Assembly: GCA_963725895.1 (NCBI GenBank)
Contig: CAVSAJ010000003.1
Coordinates: 372,001-436,000, forward strand
Length of the DNA: 64,000 nt
Source: Bog-473 sp963725895
GTDB lineage: Bacteria; Actinomycetota; Acidimicrobiia; Acidimicrobiales; RAAP-2
Direction of reading: 5' to 3'
In this document: positions 18,451 to 27,263 of the stretch, piece after piece
How positions within the stretch are numbered: position 1 is the stretch's first letter
How the letters are laid out: every line of letters begins with the position of its first letter
Translations under genes and position numbers: made by a program
Notes under the pieces: model-generated
The model's database searches: none
Seen by the model: the letters and a program-made list of their open reading frames with translations, nothing else
Told to the model about the DNA's origin: nothing

Positions 18451-19947
18451 GTGGGACAACGTTTCCCTGCAACCGCTAGTGCGCTTTGGCACTATGTCAC
18501 GGTGTTCTCAAGGATCGAGGTCCGCCAGGCGCGACGCCGCGCAGTCCGCCAGCAAAGCAAGCTGGCGGGCGAGCGACCCGATCCTGATCTCCCGCATGGG
18601 ACCGATCGCTTATCTCAGATCCGGCACATCGTCGTGTTGATGATGGAGAACCACTCATACGACAACTACCTGGGCATGCTCGTCGGTCATGGAGACGGAC
18701 TGGCTCTGGGACCTGATGGGCAGCCAACCTCGGCCAACCAAAGCACCGACGGCAGGTCGGTCCCTTTGAGCCACTTCTCAGGCACCCGGCAGGTGCCTGG
18801 TGTCCCCACACAGAGCTGGCATGCCAGCCACATCCAGTGGAACGGCGGTGCCAACGACGGGTTTGTCCGCAGCATCGAAAAGACTTTGCCTGGCCTCGAC
18901 GCCACGGTGGCGATGCGCTACTGGACACAAGAGGATCTGCCGTTCTATTACCACCTGGCGCGGACATTCCCACTCGCGACGCGGTGGTTCAGCTCTTGCC
19001 TCGGTCCGACCTTTCCGAATCGTCGCTTCCTCATTGCCGGTACCGCGCACGGCCTGATCGATGACTTGCCCTTCAATATGGCGGACTATCCCGAGGCCGG
19101 CACGATCTTCGATCTTCTCGGCGCCCACAACATCTCGTGGGCCAACTATCACAACGTGCCGCCCTGGCAGATACACCTCAAGCGCATCATCCGAACCGCA
19201 GGAGTGAACTTCCTTCGGATGATCGGTGCGCTCCTCTCGACCATCTTTCCGACGCTTCTCAAGGCGGTGCAGAGCAAGCTCCAGGCGACGGCCGATCTGT
19301 ACCCACTCGGCACGCTGCGCTCCATCAACCACTTGCGAACGATGCGCCGATTCTTCGCTGACGCAGAGGCCGGAATCCTTCCTGCCGTCAGCATCATCGA
19401 TCCCGACTTCGGGCAGTGGTCAGAGGAGAATCCCCAAGACATACGGAGCGGCGAAGCCTTTTCAGCCAAGGTAATCAACGCCGTCATGGCTGGGAGGGGA
19501 TGGCCCGGGACGGTCTTGATCTGGCTCTACGACGAGCACGGCGGTTACTACGACCACGTGCCTCCTCCGGAGGCCCCTGAACCAGATTCAGAGCCCGGCC
19601 AGAACCCGATGAAGCGATTTTGGTGGCTACGACTCATTCTGCGTTTCCTGCCCACCTATGCCAGACAGATCGAGGCCGCCGACGATGGACCAACCAGCTA
19701 TGACCGACTCGGCTTTCGTGTCCCCGCTGTGGTCGTGTCGCCGTACGCGAAACCGGGTCATGTCAGCTCGACCGACTACGACCACACGTCAGTGCTGAAG
19801 CTCATAGAGGAAAAATGGAATCTCCCTTCACTGACGGAGCGAGATAAGGCAGCCACCTCGCCCCTCGAGATGATGGATCTGGATGGCCCGCCTGCTTTCT
19901 TGGACCCTCCAGCTCTTGCGCGACCAGCGGGTTCAGTGGACGTGTGA
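18451..19947 (+). CDS. Phosphoesterase / phospholipase C family protein (PF04185-like)
   Basis: 498 residues. Conserved features of the phospholipase C/acid phosphatase superfamily are present: metal/nucleophile region VVLMMENHSYDNYLG near 64-78, GPTFPNRRFLIAGTAHG, and the metal site DEHGGYYDHVPPP near 359. It would hydrolyse phosphate esters such as phospholipid head groups. Unlike most secreted members it shows no signal peptide or Tat motif, so a cytoplasmic or membrane-face site of action is possible. GTG 18451 is taken as the start; a downstream GTG cannot be excluded. About 100 bases separate it from the KAP NTPase gene in the same direction, so they may be co-transcribed. Confidence 0.85.
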   Translation: MGQRFPATASALWHYVTVFSRIEVRQARRRAVRQQSKLAGERPDPDLPHGTDRLSQIRHIVVLMMENHSYDNYLGMLVGHGDGLALGPDGQPTSANQSTDGRSVPLSHFSGTRQVPGVPTQSWHASHIQWNGGANDGFVRSIEKTLPGLDATVAMRYWTQEDLPFYYHLARTFPLATRWFSSCLGPTFPNRRFLIAGTAHGLIDDLPFNMADYPEAGTIFDLLGAHNISWANYHNVPPWQIHLKRIIRTAGVNFLRMIGALLSTIFPTLLKAVQSKLQATADLYPLGTLRSINHLRTMRRFFADAEAGILPAVSIIDPDFGQWSEENPQDIRSGEAFSAKVINAVMAGRGWPGTVLIWLYDEHGGYYDHVPPPEAPEPDSEPGQNPMKRFWWLRLILRFLPTYARQIEAADDGPTSYDRLGFRVPAVVVSPYAKPGHVSSTDYDHTSVLKLIEEKWNLPSLTERDKAATSPLEMMDLDGPPAFLDPPALARPAGSVDV

Positions 19948-20049
19948 TGAGGATCAAGCCGAAAAACCAAGCCCGGTGTTTGGGTGCCGGAGCTCCGACA
20001 CCACACCCATTCCACTGGGGCAACCAGCGGGCGCCGCACGAGGAATCCC

Positions 20050-22482
20050 ATGCCTGACGCTCCTTCGAGCCAAGACTTTCCGGTGAGTGAACCGGCGCAA
20101 AGCGGAATCCCTGTGCCCGAGAGCCAAGGGGATTCTCCAGTAGCGACGGCTTCCGTAGAGACCGAACCAGATCGCTCTCAATTCAGTTCCTCGAGCGAAA
20201 TGGTGGCGGGAACGGTTCTCCGAATCGATCCACGTGTCCTGATCCAGATCAAAGCTGCGGCGGTGCCTTTGCTTGAGGATGCCGACGGTCTCGTTGTTCC
20301 GGTCGGCCCATCAGGCGGGATCGGAGACCGGGGGATAACGCTCAAGAATGAGTTCGGACGCCTCCACATCGATCCAAGTTTCTTGAGTAAGGCCAGTTTG
20401 GAGACTTCGCCCACCCCATCGACAGGAACCAAACAAGCAGCGCCATCATCGACCGCTCTAGTTCGCCCGGATGCGCCACGGATCCTCGAGATCTCGGAAC
20501 CGGATCGTTCCCAACTAACGGCGGCGGGGATATCCCTTCGAACGATCCTTTTCGCGACTGGGAGCGCGGTCGATAACAGTGCGGACTCCTCTGGCAGCCG
20601 GCGAGTGGCAACCTGCACGGCAATTGCGACAGCCGGACAGCGCGGCGTGACGCACCTCGTTATGCCGGTTCTCGGCCTAGGAAGAGACAGAATTCCTCCC
20701 GAAACCGCTGCCCGAGATGCCGCCGTTGGCATCAGACAAGCTCTAGACACCTTCACCGGTGAGCTCAAGTTGAGGCGGCTTACACTCATCATCCCACCGA
20801 AGATTGACCTTTCGGCCTTTGTTCGCGCCGCCGAGGACGCGAACACCGCAATATCTCTTGAGATGTTTCGTGACCGCCCGATCACGGACGCTACTCAAGA
20901 CACATTGCGGTTTGCTGACTATGCCTTCGCTTTGGCGACGGTCATCGACCATCCGGCAGCCGAGACGCCGTTTACCATCGCCGTCAACGCACCTTGGGGA
21001 GCCGGAAAGACCTCGATTGCAGAGTTGACGGCCAAGGAGCTGACCCAATATCCGAGAAACGGTCAGCCGGCCATCATCTGTTGGTTCAACGCATGGCAGA
21101 ACGACGATGCACCGCGGATGGCGACGCCGCTGGCGGCGACAGTCGCGCGTACCGTCGGACCCCTTCGGTCTCCCTGGCGCCGCCTATTCGATCCGCTGCC
21201 GACGACACTTCTGACTCCGAGGCAGAAGCGTCGTCGTCGCCTGCTATCGGGACTGTTTTTCATTCTCGCGGCCGTACTTCTGTGGCTACTGACCGCAGCC
21301 AATGGGCACGCGGCTTCATCTCTACTGGGCCTCGGCGGCGCTGCGGCTTTTCTCGCTGGTATCGGACCGAAGGCATTGTCTTTACAAAGCACCGCGAGTG
21401 ACGTAGCGACGTTGGTGCGTTCGCCTGAGATGACCTTTTCTACTGGGTCACTCAGCGAAGTAAGCGACGACCTCGGACGCCTAATTCATCAGGCCACGCA
21501 GCGCGGGAAGGGCCAAGCGCATCGGCGCTTGGTGGTCTTCGTGGATGATATCGAGCGGTGTGAACCTCCTCGTTCGATTGAGGTCTGTGAGGCCGTGAAC
21601 CACCTGTTGTCCCATGAGGATGTCGTCGTCATCCTGTTGGGCGACCTTCAGACAATCGCCACGGCTGCAGAGACGAAGTACCACGATCTATTGCCACGGA
21701 TGGTTGGCTCACGCAAAAAGAATTCGCAGTCCTACGGTGAGCTTTACCTCGAGAAGGTGATCCAGTTTCGATTCGACGTCCCGAGGCTTGATCGAACTCA
21801 GATTTCCGATCTCGTTGATCATCTCTTGAAGCCCTCGCCGCCCGAAATCGACGAGCAATCCAAGAACCAGGTGGTCAAGAGGAAATCGCGGTTGGGCCTC
21901 GCGCGAAGGCCTCTGGCATGGGTTGGATCACTGATGTTTCCCGGTCGTGAAGGGAAACGTGCAGAATGGGAGCGCCGACGGGCAGAGGCCGTCGCCCGCG
22001 GGGAGGTGGACGATAACCAGCCAGTGGATGGCCGAATCCTTGAGATTGCTCGGCGGCTCAGTCGGCTGGAACGTATCGAGGGTCCGGAATATCTCTTGGC
22101 TGCCTATAAGGCTGCTCAACCTCATATTGACCCCAAACCGCGGGACGTTAAGCGACTCCTCAACCGGGTGAGGTTCTGTCTGGCCATCGCCGACCGGAGA
22201 GCCCTGCTAGAGCCGGACGGCCCACTCTCTGCCGAGTCGATCGGCAAGTGGTCGGTAATTGTCGAGCGGTGGCCTGATGTCAGTGCAGCGATCGGCCAGG
22301 ATCCGGACCTTCTTCGCACCTTTGAAGAAGCCTCGGCCGATGCGAACGTATTTGACGAGTTGTGTTCGACGAAGATCCCCCGGACTCCACATCTCGAGGC
22401 GTTCCGCGGCCTCGTCTCCAGCGCGCCTCGGCTGGGTGCCATCTCGGAGGTCGTAACGGGGTTCACGATGCGAGATGGATGA
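20050..22482 (+). CDS. Macrodomain-like/KAP family P-loop NTPase membrane fusion
   Basis: 810 residues from ATG 20050, preceded by GAGGAA; the longer frame upstream is not needed. Residues ~50-275 resemble a macrodomain: DGLVVPVGPSGGIGDRGI near 78, then GVTHLVMPVLGLGRDRIP near 200 and a following helix/strand pair (DAAVGIRQALDTF ... LRRLTLIIPPKID). A KAP NTPase follows: Walker A APWGAGKTS near 314, the family FNAWQNDDAP near 346, a two-span hydrophobic region near 397-437 (typical KAP insertion) and Walker B RLVVFVDDIERCEP near 495. KAP NTPases are membrane-associated and frequent in phage-defence loci. A macrodomain would bind ADP-ribose or related nucleotides, suggesting a sensor-plus-effector role; this is inference and the macrodomain match is remote. 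Confidence 0.75.
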   Translation: MPDAPSSQDFPVSEPAQSGIPVPESQGDSPVATASVETEPDRSQFSSSSEMVAGTVLRIDPRVLIQIKAAAVPLLEDADGLVVPVGPSGGIGDRGITLKNEFGRLHIDPSFLSKASLETSPTPSTGTKQAAPSSTALVRPDAPRILEISEPDRSQLTAAGISLRTILFATGSAVDNSADSSGSRRVATCTAIATAGQRGVTHLVMPVLGLGRDRIPPETAARDAAVGIRQALDTFTGELKLRRLTLIIPPKIDLSAFVRAAEDANTAISLEMFRDRPITDATQDTLRFADYAFALATVIDHPAAETPFTIAVNAPWGAGKTSIAELTAKELTQYPRNGQPAIICWFNAWQNDDAPRMATPLAATVARTVGPLRSPWRRLFDPLPTTLLTPRQKRRRRLLSGLFFILAAVLLWLLTAANGHAASSLLGLGGAAAFLAGIGPKALSLQSTASDVATLVRSPEMTFSTGSLSEVSDDLGRLIHQATQRGKGQAHRRLVVFVDDIERCEPPRSIEVCEAVNHLLSHEDVVVILLGDLQTIATAAETKYHDLLPRMVGSRKKNSQSYGELYLEKVIQFRFDVPRLDRTQISDLVDHLLKPSPPEIDEQSKNQVVKRKSRLGLARRPLAWVGSLMFPGREGKRAEWERRRAEAVARGEVDDNQPVDGRILEIARRLSRLERIEGPEYLLAAYKAAQPHIDPKPRDVKRLLNRVRFCLAIADRRALLEPDGPLSAESIGKWSVIVERWPDVSAAIGQDPDLLRTFEEASADANVFDELCSTKIPRTPHLEAFRGLVSSAPRLGAISEVVTGFTMRDG

Positions 22483-22659
22483 TCTGGGTGTCAATCTGTA
22501 AGCGGACCGTCCTACGGCGACAGATTGGATGGACCGGCCGGAACCGACCGGCCGGAAGCGCCCGGCGGGGGAGTGGACGTAAACCGTAAGACTGAAACCA
22601 CCGCCGAGGTGTTGGTCCGACGCTCGTAGCGCCCGACCTAAAACCCCCTTAAGAGGAAG

Positions 22660-22681
22660 TTGTCCATCCTTTGTCCATCCA
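22660..22681 (+). repeat. 11-bp tandem repeat (second type)
   Basis: TTGTCCATCCT followed by TTGTCCATCCA. Same 11-bp tandem layout as the TCCCACG repeats but a different sequence, as expected for arm sites of a different recombinase. Confidence 0.45.
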
Positions 22682-22731
22682 TTCAACGGAATCAGATGGA
22701 CGACGGCCCTCTCGCTGGACGGGGAAACGGG

Positions 22732-22799
22732 CTTGAACAGGTCCGACGTAACCGGACCAAACCACCTGGACTAACCCGGCCACTCTCTCAAAGCGATGC
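22732..22799 (+). repeat. 68-bp direct repeat B flanking the cassette
   Basis: Partner of 17037-17104 in the same orientation, about 75% identical over 68 ungapped bases. Its TAACCCGGCCAC resembles TAACCCGACCAC at 15653, linking it to the att-like cores. Confidence 0.6.
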
Positions 22800-22974
22800 C
22801 GGGAGTACAGGCAGTCGCTCGGCCGGTAAGTTCGGTCAGCTGAATTCAACGGATGGTTCGCGTCTCAAGTTGGGACAGACAGTTAAGCCATTTTTGACCC
22901 GAGGCCTTCCACCAGTGGGTTGCAATCGGTATTGTCTCTGCAGGCGGCTTCGACGCGGATAGTTGGGGGAAGCC

Positions 22975-24009
22975 ATGGATAAGTCACTCTGCAAACCGTA
23001 TGTCAGGTGGTTCAACGGACTCACAAATGGACGCTGGGCAACGTGGGAGCCTGGAGATCAGGTGGACGTAGGCGATGTCGGTTGGTTCGATGACCAGCTT
23101 GAGTTTCGCCACAATGTGACTCTTTCCGATCTTGGAATTCCTATGACCGTGTCGGAGGAGGAACCGAGCTCACCGAGGCTCTACTTCACAGCCAAGGATT
23201 TCGACATCGGAGTCGACACCAACGCTTCGCTTCCCGCGACCGGGCATCCAGTAAATCTGAAGAGTGCTGGGGTTACCTTCAAAACGAAGCGCAATAGCTC
23301 TTACCTATTGCAAGCTGACGCCGTCACCGATCAGACCCTTCTCAACGAGAATGAGGTCTTCGAAGACATGCGACAGGCACTTTTGCAGGGTCGGTGGCAC
23401 GTTGACTTCTACGTCGTGACGGCTCGCCGGCGATGTGGCAGCGGGTTCGTCGTCCTCTCTCAGCGCAAGCGTCAGGAGATCCGACTCGAGGTCGAGGGTG
23501 CCATATCTGCAGCGGGAGTCATCGATATCGCAAAAGCAAAGGTAGGAGTAAACGCGTCAGGGGGGACGAATAACTTCCTCTGGTTCCCCTTTTCTGCGCT
23601 GGAGACGCCCATATTCGAATCACCCATCGGTGTAAATAGAAAACTATGGGCTCGCCTCCTCGGCTTCAAGAAGAAAGGTCTACGCGTCGTCGACCCCAGC
23701 GGCCATCGATGGCCACCGGACGAGCCACCATGGAATCTTCGCCATCTCGATGAGGCTGAACGGATTTATTCTCGTGAGAATTCTGGAATCTCGGAGACGG
23801 AACTGATGAACATGCCTTTGGACGAGCTGTTCCAGCCTCTTGTGCATCTTCCCGAGAACCAGGCGCCTCCGCCCCCAATCGGGGGAGGCAGACCAATGCT
23901 GGCCGGTGCAGGCGGAGGCGGGTCCGAAGTGGTGTCGCCAGTTTTTGAAGACGCCCACGAAGTGGAGGCTGGAGCGGGGGCAGGCGAGGGAGTTCCAGCT
24001 CCAGCATGA
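22975..24009 (+). CDS. Uncharacterised protein with Gly/Pro-rich tail
   Basis: 344 residues from ATG 22975, with GGGGGA upstream preferred over an in-frame TTG at 22963. Residues 1-200 look like an all-beta globular domain with alternating hydrophobic positions (GDVGWFDDQLEFRHNVTLSDLGI; GRWHVDFYVVTARRRCGSGFVVLSQ). The last 60 residues are Pro/Gly/Ala/Glu-rich (APPPPIGGGRP, GAGGGG). No signal peptide, no membrane span, no motif I can name. It sits just outside repeat B and next to a toxin-antitoxin pair, so a defence or mobile-element function is possible but unproven. Confidence 0.7.
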   Translation: MDKSLCKPYVRWFNGLTNGRWATWEPGDQVDVGDVGWFDDQLEFRHNVTLSDLGIPMTVSEEEPSSPRLYFTAKDFDIGVDTNASLPATGHPVNLKSAGVTFKTKRNSSYLLQADAVTDQTLLNENEVFEDMRQALLQGRWHVDFYVVTARRRCGSGFVVLSQRKRQEIRLEVEGAISAAGVIDIAKAKVGVNASGGTNNFLWFPFSALETPIFESPIGVNRKLWARLLGFKKKGLRVVDPSGHRWPPDEPPWNLRHLDEAERIYSRENSGISETELMNMPLDELFQPLVHLPENQAPPPPIGGGRPMLAGAGGGGSEVVSPVFEDAHEVEAGAGAGEGVPAPA

Positions 24010-24262
24010 CGCCTAAATCGGCGCTGACAAGAAGGCCTATCACAGCGGCTGGTCGGCGATAACCACGTAACAATAGGTCCGGGCGAGCCGTGGCTTGCTT
24101 CGTGATGGCCGCCGAGGCGTTGGTCGTCAAGGAGACGGCTCTCGCTCGCACCGGTTCTCGGACATTCACTGTGAATTTCTGGTTCATGCTTGACGGGGTC
24201 AAAGGGGTACCGGGACTTGACGTCTCGGACATTCGAGCGACGATGGTCGGCCCCCGCGGCGG

Positions 24263-24766
24263 TCACTTGTCTCGGCGCTGGCGCTCGAATCGGTACAGGA
24301 TCGGCAGAACTTGCAGGTCCTTGGGCCGCCCTGCCGCTTCCTTGGATCGGATGACATCGCTGAGGTCTGCGACCATGACGTCGACGGAGTCGACCCTCAT
24401 TCGGTGAGCGTTCGTGACGAGTTCCTCGTATCCGCCGGCAATGCCACTCGGCACAAACGAGATATCGAACTCACCGGAGGGACAGATGAGATTCCAAACC
24501 GACGACGCGGCGAGTGACCGGACGTCGTGATCGAAGGGAAGCCCTCCATCGACGGCGTCAGTGCGGATCCGGGCCCCGAGCTCCTTCAGCGCCTTCGAGA
24601 GCTTGGTCAGATTCTCCGTAGACGAATCCGGCGCCACGTCGATGTCCTTCGTTGCGGGGATCGGGGCTTGCTGAGCGATGGCAGCGAAGGCGCCGATCAC
24701 GACATACCTGACTCCGTGTCGGTTGAGGACAGCGATGATCGCCGCCGCATCGAGAACCTGGGTCAT
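24263..24766 (-). CDS. Nucleotidyltransferase-like toxin component
   Basis: 167 residues. YVVIGAFAAIAQ followed by TKDIDVAPD gives the hG-x-DhD signature of the polymerase-beta nucleotidyltransferase fold, as in AbiEii-type and related proteins. ATG 24766 overlaps the upstream XRE gene stop as ATGA, a standard toxin-antitoxin arrangement. It probably transfers a nucleotide to a cellular target such as tRNA or protein; which one cannot be told here. Confidence 0.75.
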   Translation of the reverse strand: MTQVLDAAAIIAVLNRHGVRYVVIGAFAAIAQQAPIPATKDIDVAPDSSTENLTKLSKALKELGARIRTDAVDGGLPFDHDVRSLAASSVWNLICPSGEFDISFVPSGIAGGYEELVTNAHRMRVDSVDVMVADLSDVIRSKEAAGRPKDLQVLPILYRFERQRRDK

Positions 24767-25113
24767 GAGATGGAGCCACTCCCAGCCTCAACGACCTCAG
24801 CATTTCGCCATGCCTCGATCTGTCGATCCCTGCGACGTCGCTCCCTCGGGCTTCGCCGAGAATCGAGCTTGGCCAGGACTTCGTCGTGAGTGTCACTGGG
24901 GACGAGATGCATGCTCAGGTCGAACCCAGCCGCCTTCAGCAGTCGCATCAGAGTAGGAATGGTCGGCTGCCGACGGCCTCGCTCGTATGCCGAGATCATG
25001 GTTGCAGGTACACCAGCCCGTTCGCTGAGCTGCCCCTGGCTGAGACCACTCTTAATCCGGGCCAGCTGGAGCAGCGCGGCCGCCGGAGAGGGTATCTGAT
25101 GCATTTGTGTCAT
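24763..25113 (-). CDS. XRE-family helix-turn-helix antitoxin/regulator
   Basis: 116 residues with a Cro/C1-type helix-turn-helix (LLQLARIKSGLSQGQLSERAGVPATMISAYERGRRQPTIPTLMRLLKAAG, residues ~15-63) and a charged C-terminal tail (SPRERRRRDRQIEAWRNAE) likely to contact the partner. Coupled by ATGA to the nucleotidyltransferase gene. Its start codon lies in a perfect 16-bp palindrome, implying autoregulation of the pair. Confidence 0.85.
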   Translation of the reverse strand: MTQMHQIPSPAAALLQLARIKSGLSQGQLSERAGVPATMISAYERGRRQPTIPTLMRLLKAAGFDLSMHLVPSDTHDEVLAKLDSRRSPRERRRRDRQIEAWRNAEVVEAGSGSIS

Positions 25114-25128
25114 GATACAATTGTATCA
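25113..25128 (-). promoter_or_regulatory. Palindromic operator and leaderless promoter of the toxin-antitoxin pair
   Basis: TGATACAATTGTATCA is a perfect palindrome ending on the first base of the XRE start codon. It includes a -10 box TACAAT on the minus strand (25125-25120) six bases before the ATG, so transcription should begin at the start codon. Confidence 0.75.
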
Positions 25129-25230
25129 GGACGGTGGATCGGTCCGCCCGGGGAGGTGTAGCTCAATCTCCGGAGAGAACCCCGAACACGAATCTCGCCA
25201 GCGGACGCTCAGGCAGGCCGTTCCGACTCG

Positions 25231-25293
25231 TCACCGTTTGTTTTTGACGTAAGCGAAGTATGGATTTTCCGTCGAGACCGGATTCTCCGTCAT
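25231..25293 (-). CDS. Possible 20-residue peptide with strong ribosome site
   Basis: ATG 25293 is preceded by AAGGAG with six-base spacing and encodes MTENPVSTENPYFAYVKNKR before a TGA. The ribosome site is among the best in the window. No homology recognised and no modification enzymes adjacent. It could be a tiny gene, the surviving start of a lost gene, or chance. Confidence 0.3.
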   Translation of the reverse strand: MTENPVSTENPYFAYVKNKR

Positions 25294-25517
25294 CGTGTGC
25301 TCCTTCGACACGACACCAGACAACTCCGCAACCTTGATTCGGCCGTAGGCCACTGCCTTGGAAAGCCGTACGTCGACTCGGCCCGAAAGTTGTGGGAGTC
25401 CCGTCTGCAGCATCAGCCATGGCAACGCCTCGGCGATTCAGCGGGAAATCTTGGCGGGAGGCTGTTGTCGTTCCCCATGCCCGTGTGGTCCGCTGGTCGC
25501 TCTTATGTGCCGAAGCC

Positions 25518-25560
25518 GCTCAACCACTCAATGGCGGTCGGTGCCATTGAGTGGTTGAGC
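25518..25560 (-). terminator. Strong hairpin, probable terminator
   Basis: A perfect 18-bp inverted repeat (25518-25535 with 25543-25560) around a 7-base loop, 75 bases after the stop of the secreted-protein gene at 25635. There is no U-tract, which is common in actinobacterial terminators. Confidence 0.7.
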
Positions 25561-25634
25561 AAGAACGCCGCGCATCAGATGAAAATGAGTCTGGCGCGGA
25601 CCGGACACGTTACGGCTTGAGCAACCTTGTGAGA

Positions 25635-26033
25635 TTAGGGGACGTAGGCCCAGATGAGCCGGATGTGGTCCACCTCGCCCGCCTTCAGGGTGATGTTCTG
25701 GGGTTGCCCACACAGTGGCGAGCCGCCGCTCGAGCTGGGACCGCAGCCGATCACGGTGTAGCTGCCAGGCCCGAGGGGAATGCGAAAGTGTCCGGAATCT
25801 CCTACCTTCTTTAGGAGCACCAGCGGCGGGTTGGTGAACTCCACTTCCACGGTGCCCGACGTCGGGTGGAATTTGGTGGAGGGACCGCCGCCTTCGTAAC
25901 CGAGGACACCGACGATTGCAGACGTGCTGTTGGGGACAACAGTCGAACTTGCCAGAGCCGGAGCCGCCTGGACGCCTACGGCTGTGATTGCCCCCAACGA
26001 CGCGGCCATTCCGAATACCCACTTGCGTGTCAT
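25635..26033 (-). CDS. Small secreted protein of unknown function
   Basis: 132 residues. MTRKWVFGMAASLGAITAVGVQAAPALASS is a clear Sec signal peptide with an ALA-S cleavage site. The mature part is beta-rich (TVEVEFTNPPLVLLKKVGDSGHFRIPLGPGSYTVIGCG), similar in pattern to carboxypeptidase-regulatory-like or PEGA folds, with two Cys (IGCG, LCGQ) that could form a disulfide. Followed by a strong terminator hairpin, so likely monocistronic. Confidence 0.75.
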   Translation of the reverse strand: MTRKWVFGMAASLGAITAVGVQAAPALASSTVVPNSTSAIVGVLGYEGGGPSTKFHPTSGTVEVEFTNPPLVLLKKVGDSGHFRIPLGPGSYTVIGCGPSSSGGSPLCGQPQNITLKAGEVDHIRLIWAYVP

Positions 26034-26487
26034 GCGTAGCCTCCGAGTTTCGCTGGTCGGTACCGGACTATTCCGGTACCTGCTCTAGCGTTATGGTAAG
26101 GATCGCAGCCTGCGCGTTCGATAAAACGTTCTGGCGTCAAGGTTAAAACTTGGAATTATCTCCAGATGCTGAGCGACTCGCAGTCCCGGACAGGATTCGC
26201 ATCGTGCGATCGATCCCCGCTCAGTCTCGTTCGGGAGTTCGCAGGACCCGCGAGACATTTCAGGGCCGAGCGCGCTGACCACATGCCGGCCCGAACTGCG
26301 AGCAGACAACAGCGTCTGACGGCTTGGCCCGCGGGCTCAGTGGGCAGCTGGCGTTATATAGTCAAAGGGATCAGAGTGCCATAGCCCACGAGTTCCTGGT
26401 TGCGATTGGCACGGGCCTGAAAACTGTGGCCTGCGAATTATCATCGCCTTAGTGCGGACCTGTTGCTGGCGTGACGAGAATCGCTGA
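26034..26487. other. Intergenic between divergent secreted-protein genes
   Basis: Should contain two divergent promoters; no single -35/-10 pair stands out. No gene seen. Confidence 0.4.
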
Positions 26488-27201
26488 ATGCGACGGGTGA
26501 CGCCTCTTCCGATCGCCGCCTGGGTCGTCGCGACCGCGGCGGCAACCGTTGTCAGCTGGGTGGGTGTCGGCGCAGTCACCAGGGCGATCGCGTCTCCCCC
26601 CGATCCCGTCATTCCCGCACCGGGAGTCGCAACAGCCGCCACTTCGTCGTCGGCGGCGCCAGGGGCAATCACCACCTGGAGTGTCCCCACCACGTCTCTA
26701 TCGTCCTCACTAACGCAGCCCACCGCTCCGTCGACGGGGCCATCGACCTCTGCCATACGGAGCCATGCCGCACCGGCGATCACGATCACGAACACGACCA
26801 CGACCTTGCCGACGGCGCGCAAGAGTCCGACAGTCGTGACCACCACCACGATGGCGGCGCCGGTCACCTCGACCGCGACACCGCCGACTGGGGGGAGCAC
26901 GACCACGACGACTCAGCCGGCGACATCGGTGACGCCAGGATTGGCTCCGACGACCTTCTCGAACGCCGGCGGATCTATCACCGTGACGTGCCAGGGAAGC
27001 GCCGTCCTGCTGAAGAGTGCCGTCCCCGCAGATGGGTTCCAGGTGACGGTGCAGAGCGGTGGGCCGCTGGAAGCGATCGTCCGCTTCACCGGCTCAGGCG
27101 CGATATTTCTCCTGGGCGCCAGGTGCCAGAACGGGACCGCCATCAGGATGCAGCCGAGCGCCGGCCCCAACTCGGCTTCCGCCCCGAGTGAAAGCGGGTA
27201 G
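26488..27201 (+). CDS. Membrane-anchored or secreted Thr/Ser/Pro-rich protein
   Basis: 237 residues. A hydrophobic N-terminal segment (PIAAWVVATAAATVVSWVGVGAV) acts as signal anchor. Residues ~35-155 are a low-complexity Thr/Ser/Pro/Ala linker with repeated TTTT runs, and ~160-225 form a small beta domain (GGSITVTCQGSAVLLKSAVPADGFQVTVQSGG) with two Cys. Looks like a wall-spanning stalk carrying an external domain. It faces the sensor kinase gene convergently. Confidence 0.65.
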   Translation: MRRVTPLPIAAWVVATAAATVVSWVGVGAVTRAIASPPDPVIPAPGVATAATSSSAAPGAITTWSVPTTSLSSSLTQPTAPSTGPSTSAIRSHAAPAITITNTTTTLPTARKSPTVVTTTTMAAPVTSTATPPTGGSTTTTTQPATSVTPGLAPTTFSNAGGSITVTCQGSAVLLKSAVPADGFQVTVQSGGPLEAIVRFTGSGAIFLLGARCQNGTAIRMQPSAGPNSASAPSESG

Positions 27202-27263
27202 CCGGTCTTCGCAGTGCACACCGCAGCTGCCGATTGAGCGTCCCGCCTGCGAACGCCAACTCC

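Larger units (their letters stand above)
22483..22974. other. Repeat-rich non-coding region
   Basis: No gene. Holds a tandem GACCGGCCGGAA pair (22532-22543, 22546-22557), an 11-bp tandem (22660-22681) and repeat B (22732-22799). It looks like the right border of the preceding cassette. Confidence 0.5.

Noticed and set aside
22532..22557. GACCGGCCGGAA tandem as a terminator or CRISPR-like unit
   Set aside because: Only two copies, with no spacer pattern and no U-tract; CCGGCCGG self-palindromes are common at this GC.
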